Source: Scomber scombrus
Taxonomy: Eukaryota > Chordata > Actinopteri > Scombriformes > Scombridae
Reading direction: 5' to 3'
DNA length: 64,000 nucleotides
Assembly: GCF_963691925.1 (NCBI RefSeq)
Contig: NC_084975.1
Location: 5,365,015-5,429,014, forward strand
The translations under genes were made by a program, and so were the position numbers. This document shows positions 1 through 13,217 of the stretch, in pieces (positions within the stretch are counted from its first letter, which is position 1; every line of letters begins with the position of its first letter). The notes beneath the pieces are model-generated. The model made no database searches. It was not told the origin of the DNA and saw only the letters and a program-made list of their open reading frames with translations.

Positions 1-1357
1 GCTTGTGTCACAAGAGAATAGAATAAAAGAAGACAGAAGGGTTAGGTTGCAGAAGTAAAAAAAAACGAGACAATTCCCTGAAAGTTAAATGAATAACCAA
101 TGCAGCACTGTCTTACACTGTGTTAGTACTACCTGCAAAGCATCATTATAATACACGAGAAGCAGATGCCTAAACAGCGTGAGCGAGCTGATTTAGCCAT
201 TTACGTGCCTTTATGTTCCACACTGTACAGGTGAGCCATATCAGCTGACCACCTTACAACCTCACATTCATCTTCCTAGACTCAACTATATCAGGTAGAG
301 CAGTACTCAGTACAGAGTGAGAGAGTCAACACATCAAAAGTCATATTATAATTGAATAACTATGGATGAGCCTTGAATGTTAGCATCTTGAATGGGAGAA
401 AGGGAGAAAATGAGAGTGAGAGCAACAGAGAGTTTTGTGAGTTCATTTACCATTCTGCATCACTTCAATGGAACAAGCACACTTTTGGAGTCACCAGCAC
501 CTTCCCTCCCACTGTGTATGCAACCAATGGACGATGGTTGTTGAGAGCCTCAGGATCAAAATCTCAGTGTCTGAATAGATGCTCTCCACAAGCTCAAAAG
601 ACCTAACATGTTCAAGGAGGAAATTGGCAAAGCAGTCAGTAGAACTTTGACAAACTTGTATTATATTGTGTTATACATTTTGCTACAGCACGATTAATTG
701 ATTCAAATGAATGAATTACACTATTCAACAATCTAACACCTACAACAGTCTAGGTAAGCATTGTTTTTAGCCTAGCAGTTGTTGATTGCTGGCTGGTTAA
801 GACATTCAGTAGTCGGTATGAAACAGAATTCAACAAAATAAATGTTTCAAGGTTTTCAAACACAATGAGTCAGCGCAACCAGGTGTGCACAATATGTTAT
901 CGCTGTTTGGTGCAGTAGAGAAGAGATTAGCTGAGGGCAAAACCATTACACTGTGGCACACATACGCCACCAGTCCCATTAACATCATATGAGTTCTGCC
1001 GCTTGCGTAAATAATAATCATTTTATAGTCTTAACATTATCTTCTTACAACTCCACTGTCTCCACAGTGTCGGTATCTGAGGTCACCATACATTTACAAC
1101 ATAAGAACCCTCAATAAAATTCCCTCATCATTCTAATCTGATTACATTAGAGGTAGGTTAAAATGTACCTGTCTGAACTCCAGCTCGAGGCAACACAGCC
1201 AGACAGAGACTTCAAGTGACAAATGCCAACAAGGAAAGATGGCTTTCCCGCCAGTATAACGAAGAAACAAGAGTTAGCAGAACTGACCTCCTTTGTATTG
1301 AACCCCAACTTAAAGATATAACTATTAATAATATTGAAGCAAACAAAATGGCTTGGT

Positions 1358-1552
1358 TAGCTGGTCTGTGGCTCAGGAGGTAGAGCGGTCGTCCTCCAAT
1401 TGGAAGATTGGAGGTTCGTTTCCTGGTTCCTCCAGTCCCCAAATTGCTCAAATTGGCGCCGTCCCAGGTGGCTGCCTGGAGCCGCAGCTCCCGTCGAGCT
1501 GCTGCTACACTGTAATTTCCCAGCTTGGGATCAATAAAGTATATCAAAAAAA
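1358..1552 (+). repeat. tRNA-derived SINE, copy with poly-A tail
   Basis: The 5' part has a tRNA-like head with an A-box-like GTGGCTCAGGAGGTAGAGCG and a B-box-like GAGGTTCGTTTCC. The 3' end reads GGGATCAATAAAGTATATC followed by a run of A, a retroposon-type tail. The head is nearly identical to that at 3913-4199, but the tail differs. I do not name the family. Confidence 0.7.
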
Positions 1553-3912
1553 AAAAAAAAACTCGCATGATTGCCTCAAATGTCAATAATTTATATTTTT
1601 CAAGTCTAAACAACTTAAACTACTGTTTTAGGCTAAAGAAAAAAAGTTGGCTTTTTTACAGTGCACATCAGAATATCAGTATGACATTGGAGACCCTGAG
1701 AAGAGCTGTTTCGGACAAATGCTCCTGACCGAAACCAGATTGGAATTTATCTAAAATGTTGTATGCAGTCAGGACAACAGTGAGCTGTTCAGTTACAACT
1801 TTTTCTAAAATTATTAATGAGAACAGGAGAGAAGGAGTCCAACATTGATGGCCAAGATGGATTAGCAGACAGAGGAGTACAGGAGGGGATGATGCTAGCT
1901 CTGACATCTCTTATCTTATCTACAAAAAAAGAGAGAAAGTGTTGCTGCAATCCTAAAGGAGATGGTGAACATGGAGCTGGGTGGATTTACACGGTCACTC
2001 TACCCTCCAGCATTTATGCCGCAAACAACGAATAATGCAATTTAACCAGTGGGATGGATTGACGGAGGGAACAAGTCTCATTTTGCTACCTCTCGTAGAG
2101 GTGATTTAAGAGCATTTAACACATTTACTGGACAGATAATTTAAATTAAAAGACAGAGTGAACAGAATACATTCATGATCAGCAACAAATCAAATGGAAT
2201 CAATATTTAAACCAAGTATCCAAGGTATGACCCCTAATAAGTGTGGGACCAGACACTAAGATTCAATGACATTTAAAAAAAAAAATGCAACAAAGCTCCA
2301 AGAAATGTCATCTACGTGAATATTAAAATCACCAACTATAATAACTGTCCAACCTAACAGTAGACAATTTTAAAAAATCAGACCTAAATTCAGACATAAA
2401 AGAACCATTATAACCAGGGGGCTGGTATATTAAAAAAACACTAGAGTGGATTCGAATGACCAACTTTGGTCATCTGCAGTTCAAACGAGGAGAAAGCCTT
2501 GTCTTAACTTTGAAAGACTCCTGTACTCTGGGCTGAGGTCCTGGGAGCGCTGATAAAAGTAAAGTCTGGTGGGCACAGTTCAATTAGGGGTGAGTATTCC
2601 TAAGCTCCTCTGCCAAGTCTCGGTCAGAAACAGAAAAACCAAGCCTTTTGAGGTGAAAACACCATTCACTTATGTGCAATTGGAGCAAGCATTTATCAAC
2701 GGCATCCTGAGGGGCACAGTTTATCTGCAAATGAAAATAATAATTTAGAGTTGAAACAGTTAGTCAATCAGCTATTATTCAGTTATTTTAATGATCTCAA
2801 TCAGTTCCAGCTTTTTTTTTGGATTTTTTTGATTTCAGAATATTTTGTAGATGAAATGATTAATTGAAGAAAAACTGTGACATTGAGTTTGCGGCAGCCC
2901 TGTTCACATTCACAAAGGAAATAGAGCTTTTGTGAAGTTGTTTCTTGCCACAACACAGCTATTATGTGGTGTAGAGCTAAAACAAATTTTAAAAATACAG
3001 TAAATGGTTCTAAGATATAATAATAAATAATACTAAAAATATAATAAATAGCAAATAAATAATAAAAAATAATGAAATATAAGATGACATTTCCACAGTT
3101 ATATCTCTGGTAACAATATTTTATACTTTCCAGTATTCTGGTGTCCTTAAGCACTTTCCTGCCTCACACAGCATGTTCAGTGATATTTGTCTTTGCATTG
3201 CTGTGTGAATTTCACCACTCAGGGTCAGACGGAGCCGAGCACCCAGGTGGCAAACTCAGCTTTAAAGAGAACGAGGTGAGGAGTCATGTTTGCTCAAGAA
3301 CTTAAAAGTGGTTTTGGCAGGTAGCCTTTACTGACACTTGAATCATGTATTGTCTGCCATCCTAAAATAAGCTTATCTAGCGTGTTTACCGTGCATTTCA
3401 TCAATAAGTTACAAATGTACTGAGGTCAAAGGTAACAGGCCGAGTACATAAACAGAGGTGACAACAGGAGCCTTTCACCATACAAGCAAAACTACTGTTT
3501 TATGGTTGCTGGGAAACTGAACACCAGACCCCCAATAGACTCCCCACTGTCTACGTTCAGTTTGATCCTAACCTACAGTGACCTGAGAAGGTTTGTTGCA
3601 TTCTTGTCAGGACAGGCTTAAATCATTCTTGGTTGACTGATGCAACAATTAGGAGTTACACATTTGTTATGAAATATATTTAAATGAACTGAAAAAGTTC
3701 AAGTCAATAGTCTCCATTATAGCGTGTAAGCTTTATGAAATGCAGACAGATGAAGATAACACAGTAGTTAAAAAGTGTATTTTCATAAATAATATTTCAT
3801 TTAGTTTTATAAAATAATTGCAACAGAAAAAGATAAACCTACACAATGCAAATAAATAAATAAAAACAAAAAAAGAGTAGGAGCAAGAAACCAGAAAACA
3901 ACGGAAACGTTG

Positions 3913-4199
3913 GAGGCTGTAGCTCAGGAGGTAGAGCGGTCATCCTCCAATTGGAAGATCCAGTCCACATGTCAATGTGTCCTTGGGCAAGACACTTAAC
4001 CCCAAATTGCTCCCGTTGCTGTGCCAACGGTGTATGAATGTGTGTGAATGGTTAACTTCCACCTGAAGTGCAGGTTGGCACCCTGTGTGGTAGCCCCTGT
4101 CATCAGTGTGTGAATGGGGCTAATGAGTTGTAGTGTAAAGTGCTTTGAGTGGTCGAAAAGACTAGAAAGGCGCTATATAAGTACAGTCCATTTACCAAA
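3913..4199 (+). repeat. tRNA-derived SINE, copy with LINE-like tail
   Basis: Same head as at 1358 (GGCTGTAGCTCAGGAGGTAG onwards), but the body continues into a tail with GTGTGTGAATG motifs and GGCGCTATATAAGTACAG near 4170-4190. That kind of tail is common at the 3' ends of fish SINEs. The B box is damaged by a deletion after the shared TTGGAAGAT. Confidence 0.7.
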
Positions 4200-4389
4200 C
4201 AAATATAAATAAAGGCAGTCGAAGATGCTTTACATAGATAAAAAGAAGTTACACATAGCAACATCAGAGCAGAAGTGAAGACACAACAGGAAAGACAGAG
4301 TTAAAGCTTTAAAATAAATGCAATAAAAGATAATGAATGAGAAAAAGGACATTTTTTATTATAAATATTGGACAAAAACCTGAGCATAA

Positions 4390-4530
4390 GCAGTGTTGGG
4401 GAGACTTAAACTACATGTAGTTGAACTACATAGCTTAACTACAATTTGCTGTAACTTGGTGGTAGTTAAACTACATTCATATTTTGTGCTGCGTCAAGTT
4501 TTTCAACTACTTCTTCGGTCATTGTGGCAT
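4390..4530. repeat. hAT-like non-autonomous element fragment
   Basis: Begins GCAGTGTTGGGGAGACTTAA and has many short TAACTAC/ACTACAT motifs, a texture seen at the ends of fish hAT-derived elements. No second terminus or target duplication was identified. Confidence 0.35.
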
Positions 4531-5469
4531 TATCCAAACACCAGAAAACAAGTGAGTTTTGAAGATGCTGGGTCTGTAGAGGCTGTTCTGAACTCAAGGA
4601 GACATAACAGCAAAAGCATAATGACGTTTATGTTTCGGTCTTTACCTTGGAGCATCCAGGAGTGCCTGAGGGACTGATGTTGCTGGCGGTAAAGTGACTA
4701 CAAGTGGATGAATGTTTGTAAAATTGGTTTGTACAATGCCAGGAAAAACATGCTTTGGGCAGATATGGTGACACATGAAACATTGGAGAGAAGAAATGAT
4801 AGATATGCTATGAATTTAATACTGACAATGAGAAAAATGATAGAGAAATATCACTAATTTATCTCAAATAGAAAGCAGAATTGAATCATTTTAAGATAAG
4901 AGGTTGTTGACTGATTGAAATTTGGCTTGCAACTTGACATGTTGAACTGGCACTCATGAAAGTCTGGACCCCTATTCAGTACTTATTTTTGTTCTTGTGT
5001 CTTTAATCAATATTTGTTATGTTATTCTGCACATCACTGTCATCATGATGCACTGTGCAATTGCCAGTATGCATGGAAAAACTTCTAACTTCTACATCTT
5101 CCCACAAGAGATTATTACAACCAGTCTCAGGCTGGATCTGATCCCGTGGTCAGGCTCACAAAAGGCCCTGTTCATCATAGAACTGATGATGCCATGAGGA
5201 GAGGATGCAATTGGTTAAGCGTATGAATGTGCTCCCTGTGGAGGTTGGCTGTTGAGGTTTTGCAGCCATGTCGACCGCCAGGTTACTAAAAGGGATGGGA
5301 ATCCGACGACAAGCCGTCTGGCAGGTTATCAAGTCACTGGCAATAACTGAGGAGCGAAGAAGCAACTGAACTGGTTCTGGCTGTAAAAAAACAAGAAGAA
5401 ACGGGTGGTGAGATGATCATTAGTCAGCATGAGGGGTAAAAACAGAAGAGGGTGTACCTGGGACGCTGG

Positions 5470-6152
5470 AGGTGTCGTACGCCTATCAACGAAACACAGA
5501 AGGAGGAGGGTACTCACCTGATGACCCCAGTGAAGCTTCTACTGCTACCAACCCACTGCTGGTTATAATTTACAGTCCGAATAAACAGGACTGAATCATT
5601 GACAGAAGAGAACCCCCGTATTCGACTGATCTCCCTAAAGTTCTGATGCTGCTGGTTATGATTTAGTCCGCATAAACAGGACTGACTCATTGACAGAAGA
5701 AACCTGGACTCAACTGATCCCCATGAAGTTTTGATGCTGCTAGTTATGATTTACAGTCTGCATAATCAGAACCCAGTGATTGACAGAAGAAATCCAGACT
5801 TGACTGATCCTCTTCAAGTTCTGTTGCTGCGTCGGCCTATCGATGAAACACGAAGGAGAAGGGTGCCCACCTGATGACCTCAGTGAAGCTTCTACCCCTT
5901 TTCCCCCCTCCCCAACGGCTGGTTCTGATTTACTGTCCACATAAGCAGGACTGAATCAATGACAGCAGAGACCTGGACTCATCTGATCCCCTTTGAGTTC
6001 TTTTGCTGCTGGTTCTGATTTACAGTCCGCAAACAGGACGAAGAACAGAAGTTCTGTTGCTGCTGCTGTTTATAATTTACAGTTCACATAAACAGGATTG
6101 AATCAATGACAGAAGAAACCCAGGCTTGACTGATCCTCCTAAAGATCTGCCG

Positions 6153-6153
<1 letters not shown>
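5470..6153. repeat. minisatellite with higher-order structure
   Basis: A unit of about 90 bp recurs, each with GCTGGTT(A/C)TGATTTACAG, then ATAAACAGGACTGAATCA, then TTGACAGAAGA and CTGATCC. Copies start near 5558, 5650, 5739, 5928, 6008 and 6070. A longer block (CCTATC-AACGAAACAC through CAGTGAAGCTTCTAC) occurs at about 5482 and again at about 5834, so two block types alternate. Copies are diverged and some truncated. Confidence 0.8.
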
Positions 6154-6188
<35 letters not shown>

Positions 6189-6210
6189 TTGTGTGTGTGT
6201 GTGTGTGTGT

Positions 6211-6244
<34 letters not shown>
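6154..6244. repeat. (TG)n microsatellite
   Basis: Continuous TG repeat with two short interruptions (around 6188 and 6214), abutting the end of the minisatellite. The apparent valine-cysteine open frame here is an artefact. Confidence 0.97.
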
Positions 6245-6248
<4 letters not shown>

Positions 6249-6639
6249 CATCAGGCCAAAGTTACCACAAAAAAGAATTCAAGTTTAACGATCAGATTAC
6301 TATGATATCTTACTTTACTCACTCATGCTCTTTCTTTCATTTTGACGGAATCATATATCTAACATTTCTCTCCAATGATTTGAGTGTTGTTTTATTTGGG
6401 AAGCAAGAAATCAGTCAAAATATCCTGTAAAGCAGTAACTTGTTTAGGAGAGAAAGTAAGATACACTGTATGTGCCACAATGTTATGAGAAAGTGTCCTT
6501 TTAAATCAACAGAGAACCTTGTGACGGTCAAAATTAACCAGGCTGATTAAAAATGTGGACGACCGATGTAGATATTAAATGAATTGAGTTTAATTAGGGT
6601 TCTTCAAAAGTTCTTTTTTTCTCTCTCAGTTTTTTGGTT

Positions 6640-7180
6640 TTGACCATAGACTGTATATAAAATGGACGTAACATCCGTGACGTCACCCATTGGTTTGTGG
6701 ACTGCATCTTGGAAGCGAATAGTTTCGGATCTTGGCAGCGCCATCTTGAAAATTTCCGGTGCATGCCGGGAAAAATAAAAACACGGATTCTACTTATATG
6801 GGCATCAGGAGGAGCATGAGGCGCCCTCCTGAACCTGTGAACCAATCAACCTGTCAATCACGACGTAGCCACGCCCTAATGCATACCCTGCTTTATCGTC
6901 ACATATAAAATCAGGGAGGCCAAAATTTGAAAATAGTTAATATTTTTTTCATTGAAGAAGGCTTTAAACTAGCGATTGAGACCATAAACACATTTTGAAA
7001 ACGTTTACTGAGGTTAGAAATCAAGTGAGAAGTTGGTGAATTCTCCATTGACTTGTATAGAGACGGAAGTCCTTTTGACACCAAAACGGTCGCCCCCTGG
7101 TGGCCTTTTGATAGAATGCAGTTTTAAGTTACTTCCGCGTTGGCCTCATTTCAGAGGACCAGAACTCCCCGCCTGGTTTT
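6640..7180. repeat. MITE-like interspersed repeat of about 540 bp
   Basis: Starts near GACTGTATATAAAATGGACG and ends near the CACTTCCGCG-type motif (TTACTTCCGCGTTGGCC at 7130) followed by GGACCAGAACTCC. It contains CGTGACGTCACCCATTGG and CGCCCCCTGGTGGCC, which I recall from a high-copy non-autonomous element in many teleosts. No coding capacity. Termini are approximate. Confidence 0.6.
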
Positions 7181-8838
7181 GACATACAAATTGGAATACT
7201 TAAGCGCTCTCACATGCTTCACAGTCTAGTGGAATGTTTGGCTTATTTTATGAAATCCATCAATGATCTACTTATCAGCACATCGTTGTTTAGTCATTCG
7301 TCATCATTTCACCAAGGCTCAATTATGTGGCATTTCAGTAATGTTTTTCTAGCGTGCCCTGTCAATCACACACAGTGTTTGCTACTGTGGTTATTTTCTT
7401 GCTTGTACTTTCTGTTTGAAGTTTTTTTAAAGATGATTTTGGACTAACATGTCCAAACAGTCACACATTAATGTAGTGTTCAGGTGTCTACATACTGTTC
7501 CAGGTACCAGAGGTTTTACAGGTGTTTTGGCGTATAGACCAGAATAGGAATAATAGATAGAGTCCAAATTCAGACAAAATGACAAGAATATGGTTCTTCT
7601 TCTGAATAAACTCTTACAATATGTGTGGGCTAAAAGTGGGAACAGCTAACCAGATGATGTGAGATCCTCAGAATGTATTAGTTTGTTTTAAAAAGAGGTG
7701 GAAAAACTTAATTTAAGGGCACAACAGCCTGTTTTCATCATGATTTGGGCAGGCAAGGATCACGCTGGGAAGTTATTTTAACCTAGTATTCAATGCCATG
7801 CTTCATTTTGTATGCATGATATATATATTTTTATTTTTTGTAAATGCTGTTCATAGTTTTGTTTCATTTTGTTTAATTATGTGTTTCTGTAATGTGTGTA
7901 TGTCTACTGTAACAGTTGACAAATGTATGCTGGAGCCAGACCATGGATTATTACATTTTAAATAAAGTCTCTCTTCGAATCAGCTGGAGGCAGACTCACA
8001 AAGTCTAAAATGTGAGTTTTGTGTGATCGCTCTCATTTGTTCTAGTTTTGCTGCAACAATCAGTATCTGATGAATCTTTGCTGCTGAGACAGATAAACAG
8101 ACGGTCACGGTAATCAATACTGGGAAACATAAAAGGAAAAAGACTTTCTCTGAGTGAGAATCTTTTAAAGTATGGTTTTAGTAAACATTTAAAACAATTC
8201 TACTTTGATAAAAGACATACTTAAATTACTTGGCATAACAATTTTATACTGATGTAGGTCTTGAATTGGGTCAATGCTCACTGGTACAGTACATTTCTGT
8301 CCAACTCACTCAAGTGACACTTTGTAATAAATGTTACTGCGGTTACTGTTAATGCACTGCTCAAACAGGCTTTGAGCGGAGGAAGCTGTAAAGATACAAT
8401 ATGTGGTCTAGTTCCATTGGAAAGTTTAGATTTCCCATATTTCATATTACAAAGTAAGTCATTTGCACGCTCAAATTCATAATTCTTGCCCACGTGTTCA
8501 TATTCATTCTAGAGGCTGCAGGTTACGAGTACTAGCAAACTTTTTTGTGTTATACTCTGTTGTTGTATGGCCCTCTAATTTTTGTCTGGAGTCACTGAGG
8601 TTGTGTCAAAATTTAACCTCCAGCTCATTTTTTTTCTCCCTCCCGCTCTTCTGTTTTGAAGCAAAGTAGAGACAGTGACTTTGAAAAGACGCCAGCAATT
8701 GTCTGTGTTCGTTGAATAGCTCAAGGGTCACGGTTAGACAGGCATGTATGTACTTAAAAACCACACAACGTATTGCAGATAACATCTTGGACAAATATTT
8801 CCAAAATATTTTCAAAAACACTACGCACATTACTTTTT

Positions 8839-8840
<2 letters not shown>

Positions 8841-8897
<57 letters not shown>
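8841..8897. repeat. (CA)n microsatellite
   Basis: Pure CA repeat of about 28 units. Confidence 0.98.
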
Positions 8898-8900
<3 letters not shown>

Positions 8901-9582
8901 CACTGCAAGGCACAACCACACATGTAATTTCAGCTGTATTTTATTCTTCATCCATGACACACAGACAGTAATTACATTTGAGGAGAGAGTGATTCTGCAT
9001 ATCTAGATTTTTACTCATGCAGTTTTGGGATTCCTCTTACCAGCCTTTAAGCAACATGTGCACTTTTACCTTGAAGCTACTCCTGTCCCCAAGCAGACCC
9101 CAATTATTTTACATCTATCAAACCTACAAAGCTCAATGGACCGTAAGTAATAAAACGTTTTAAATGATGCCCACTAATCTCTCACTGACAACAATTTATG
9201 GCTGACTAATACTGTTTGTCCGGTTTTTTTCCCCCTAAAGGAAAACGTTTTGTAAAGTGGGCATTCACGTATTTACTTTAACACAGGATCCCAATTGGAG
9301 ATGAAACAGAGATAAGAGCCTTGAGAGCAAAGCTGGGAGCATTTTCTACAGAGAGGATGCTCTGGTTCTTGAGTGATGGACAGACCCCCTCAGGCTCTGA
9401 GAGTCTCAATGGCACTAGATACTACATGCTTTACATTCCTGAAATAAAGATAAAAGGAAACTGTCAAGTAATAGAAGTTTCAACTAAGATCAATCATACA
9501 GGATACATGTAGTACTGTGCATGTGAAACGTACAGGTTGGTTTGTCAGCATAATCTAAATGATGAAGGAAGAGCATGATGCA

Positions 9583-9735
9583 TGGTTGCACGTGCAAGTA
9601 CATTTACTGAAGCACTGTACTCGAGTACAATTTTGTGGGACTTGTACTTTGAGTATTTCAATTATATGCTACTTTGTCCTTCTACTCCACTACATTTATT
9701 CAGGAGTTTATATAACTAGTTACTTTCAGATTAGG
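9583..9735 (+). repeat. hAT-derived element fragment
   Basis: Contains AAGTACATTTACTGAAGCAC, GGGACTTGTACTTTGAGTAT and TTCTACTCCACTACATTTAT in order. This matches, from memory, a common teleost hAT-type (Tol2-like) terminal sequence. No intact element. Confidence 0.55.
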
Positions 9736-12700
9736 ATTGGCCATGATATTAGATTCTTTAATGCGCTGTCATGGGAATCGACTTCACATAAACTGCCTCA
9801 ATTGCCATCAGGCATTCAAATATCAACAAACAAATGACTTATGAGGAGTGCAACTGGTTTATTTCTAATGACGCACAGGTGCTGTTTCATTGTTCTGTAT
9901 ATGATTGTTGTAAACTGAAGATGTTTGTCTTTAAGGAATTATAATGATATGGTATCTATCTTAGGGTCCCTTGTGTAAAAAAAATAATGTATTACAAGAG
10001 GGAAAGGTGTATTGAATTAAAATTGGTTAAAGTACTCAGGACTATATAAACAGTTAAAAATAAGCTCCTCCTTACAGCATTAAATGCTGCTTACACGTAA
10101 AAGCATCAGTAACATTCAAATAACAAATTTACGTAGTGAAATAATATATAAATGAAGGATATAAAACTCAAAATGATGCCATTTTATGTAATAACTACCT
10201 TTATTTTTGATACTTTAAGGATATTTTGCTTGTGATTCTTAAGTGAAATTTTGGAGTGCAGGACTTAATAATGCTGTTTTTCTGTCTAAAATAACTGAAA
10301 ATCAATATTTGGTCATATATACTGTATGCATATTTTAAATATGATACATTTTTATCAGATGGTGTGGATTAAAAGCGGACAGTTTAACCACACGCCTATA
10401 AATAATGGTAGGAAGCTGGTAGCTGTAGACAGCTGCAGAGGGAAGGAAAGACAATCAGAGAGGAAAAGTGACCAAAACTGTTTCCTCTTTTATGTAACTG
10501 TTATTTATGTAGTTGGCTTTTGAACTGTTGGTAAATCAACAGTACTGTACTTCACTGTTTTCTTAACTTTAATAAACTAATGGCAGAACTAAGGCTACAT
10601 ATTGCATTCACTTGAAAACAAATAAAGAAGCTCTGTTTTTACTGAGTAATCTTTTTCCTGTTTTTTGGAGTAATTTTTTACTTCAAAATCCTGCAAGAAG
10701 CTCCAACCTGCAAGTAACGTTAATTTAATGTTGCTGCTCTTAATCTACTGAAATGTATTTCTGTCACACCAGAAAAAGGAGGAAAAAAAAGCATCAGAGC
10801 TGAATCTCTTATCACGTTATAATGTGAAAGTCATTGCTGGTCTCAGAGGTGGACCCTGTGATGTTCTCCTACACTTTCGTATACCGCTGCGTCATGAAAT
10901 GGTCCGCCGTTGGTGTGTGTGTGGAGAAAGGCACATATCATGCACCTCTATCTGATGTGATTATTTGCCTTCAGCTGTTAGAAAAAAGTTACTCCGAAAA
11001 ATTGAAAAAAAAATACTCAGAAAAACGGAGCCTTTAATCTTTTTTTTTATTTTTTTTTAAGTGAATGCAATACGCTTCTCTACAGAACAGAACAGTCAAT
11101 GAAAAATACGTTGCGGTTACAGTTATCTGGCAGCAATTTGGCAGTTAGTTTAAAAAAAGAGGAGTGTCCCAAAGGTCTTAAACATTAAGTCATCTTGTTT
11201 ACATATGGCCTTTCAGTCACTTTGCACTGTTGATACAGTCTAGGCTCCCATGACTGCATGAAACCAGTTAGATTTGTTTATCTACTGATTCATAAGAAAA
11301 TGCACACGAAACAACCACTGGAACAGAGCTCGCTGGGAATATCGTGCAACTTTTCACGTACTCTGGTAAGAAGGCCTCAGATAGTCATACTGCACAGCAG
11401 GTATGGTATGTGTGACAGCAAAAGCCTTGAAGCAGAGTCTTCAAGCCAACAGCGCCTCATGAAAGGCACACAGTGACTGACAGTTTGACAGTTACACTTT
11501 GCTCCGGTAAAGCTGAGAGATCAGACCGCCTCTCCAAACAAGGTGTTGAAAAGTTCTCTTTGATTTCCTGTGATGCTTCATTCCTGTGAGATTACCGCCT
11601 CCACACCAAAACCCTGGAGGTGAATATATTTAAAGAAAATCAGCAGCAAAAATCAGCAGCAATGTGCCTATCCACTTTTCATTCAAACTACATGACTTCC
11701 TAAAGAAATTAAGGGGTACACTTCATTCTCAAAATAGTACATTTTTCATTGCTGTGTGCACCACAGAATATATTTCATTCATCCTCAATGCATAGGTGTG
11801 AAAGCAGAAATCTCGGGTGACAGATGTCCTAAAAAATGAGCAAAATACAATCAAATCAATATTTTATTTGGAGGAGCTCTTTTTTTTAATTATTATTTCA
11901 TACCATCAGCCAGCAGACTGTACAACACCACAGCTCCCAGTACCTCCTACTCCCACTAATAAGGCTGACGCTGTCCCTGCTGTTAATCACAGGAATTATT
12001 TTAGAGATTGTTTATTGTATATAGTATTTATTTATTTATTTTTTATCATTTATAACAGGAATACTGTTGTCAATTTTGAATTTACCCCTAGGGGGATCAA
12101 AACAGGCAACATGCAGGCAAAAATTATTTGTGCAAATGTTTACTTAGGTGCAGACCTTTTGCATTCATTCCCTCTGCAAATACATCCGTTTTAAAGTATA
12201 ATCTTGTTCATAGAGCATAAGAAGCACGCTGTTGCAGAAAAACACACTTTTTTTTCGGAAATTGCATTAGTGCAGGAAGTCACGTTTTGTCAATGGATAG
12301 ATAGACCCATTAGTTGCTGTGTATTTGTAAATGGCATTACATAGAAAATTTAATTGGTCAGAGAGACAAACGATAGCATACTTTTTGGTACATTGGATTT
12401 CAATTTGGAACTCAATTTGGGATTTCAAAATTGGATTGGCAATGGGCTTGACATCCTGTGAGGAATGGCATGATGCGCCTCTGGTATTAAATGTACTGCA
12501 GCGTCCGATGCACGTCCCCCCCTCTCACCGCACTTTGCTCTGCAGCAGAGTCCGGAAAAAAACACAGCAGGTATCTTCTTTACTGCACACACACAAATAT
12601 ACGAAATAAAACAAACATAATAAAACAAGAGCAATGAGTTGTCATCTCACTTTATTTAATAACCTAAGACCCCCACCACCAAGGGTTATATTGCATAAAA

Positions 12701-12790
12701 AAATCTTAAATCGTACAAAAAAATCAGTCACTCAGCAGAAACAGAAAAATGTTGCAAACCGGATGCTTCCTCATTCAAAATTGTACCTAC

Positions 12791-12819
12791 TTTTTTTTTT
12801 TTTTTTGGGGGGGGGGGGG
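12791..12819. repeat. poly-T / poly-G homopolymer junction
   Basis: Sixteen T followed directly by thirteen G. It could be a true low-complexity tract or a place where base counts are unreliable. Confidence 0.9.
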
Positions 12820-13211
12820 CAGACAATTTGAATAGTTCATTACAGTACATGTTTAACACTGACATGGGCTCCGTTGTCTTACAAAGTGAAAGTTCACACA
12901 TTGAAAAATTAGTAGAGACAAAAATAATGCACCATGTATTTAAAGATTTAAAGCGTACTGTCAGCGGTAAAACAAAAAAAAACAAAAAAAAACAAACATC
13001 TACAGCATTTGCAGTGCATATAAAACAATAATAAATAACACTGGATACACGTACACTGTAAATATATGTACATAGATATTCGGGGCGTCAATGCATAGCA
13101 AGGCTCCTTAGTACCACCACAGTGCTCTTACAGTTACAGTATTCAATCTTTTCTTTTCCTAATTCCACTATTTAGAATTGCACTGATCAGGGTTGTCGTA
13201 ACGGATCCTAA

Positions 13212-13217
13212 TTTATT
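13212..13217 (-). terminator. candidate distal poly(A) signal of TMTC3
   Basis: TTTATT on the plus strand gives AATAAA on the minus strand. It is the first canonical hexamer I found downstream of the TMTC3 stop and would imply a 3' UTR of about 2 kb. No clear GU-rich element follows, so this is a candidate only. Confidence 0.25.

Noticed and set aside
1358..1430. Possible tRNA gene
   Set aside because: A- and B-box-like motifs are present but no cloverleaf closes; the head recurs with retroposon tails, so it is a SINE.
1212..1613. 133-codon minus-strand frame
   Set aside because: Runs through the SINE copy and its poly-A tail; no recognisable protein.
6155..6430. 91-codon plus-strand frame rich in valine and cysteine
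   Set aside because: It is the translation of the GT microsatellite with AT-rich flank; no exon or protein similarity.
8712..9006. Threonine/histidine repeat frames on both strands
   Set aside because: Translations of the CA microsatellite.
11817..12194. 125-codon frame suggestive of a LINE remnant
   Set aside because: No reverse transcriptase or endonuclease motif is visible; the resemblance was only to AT-rich retroposon tails.
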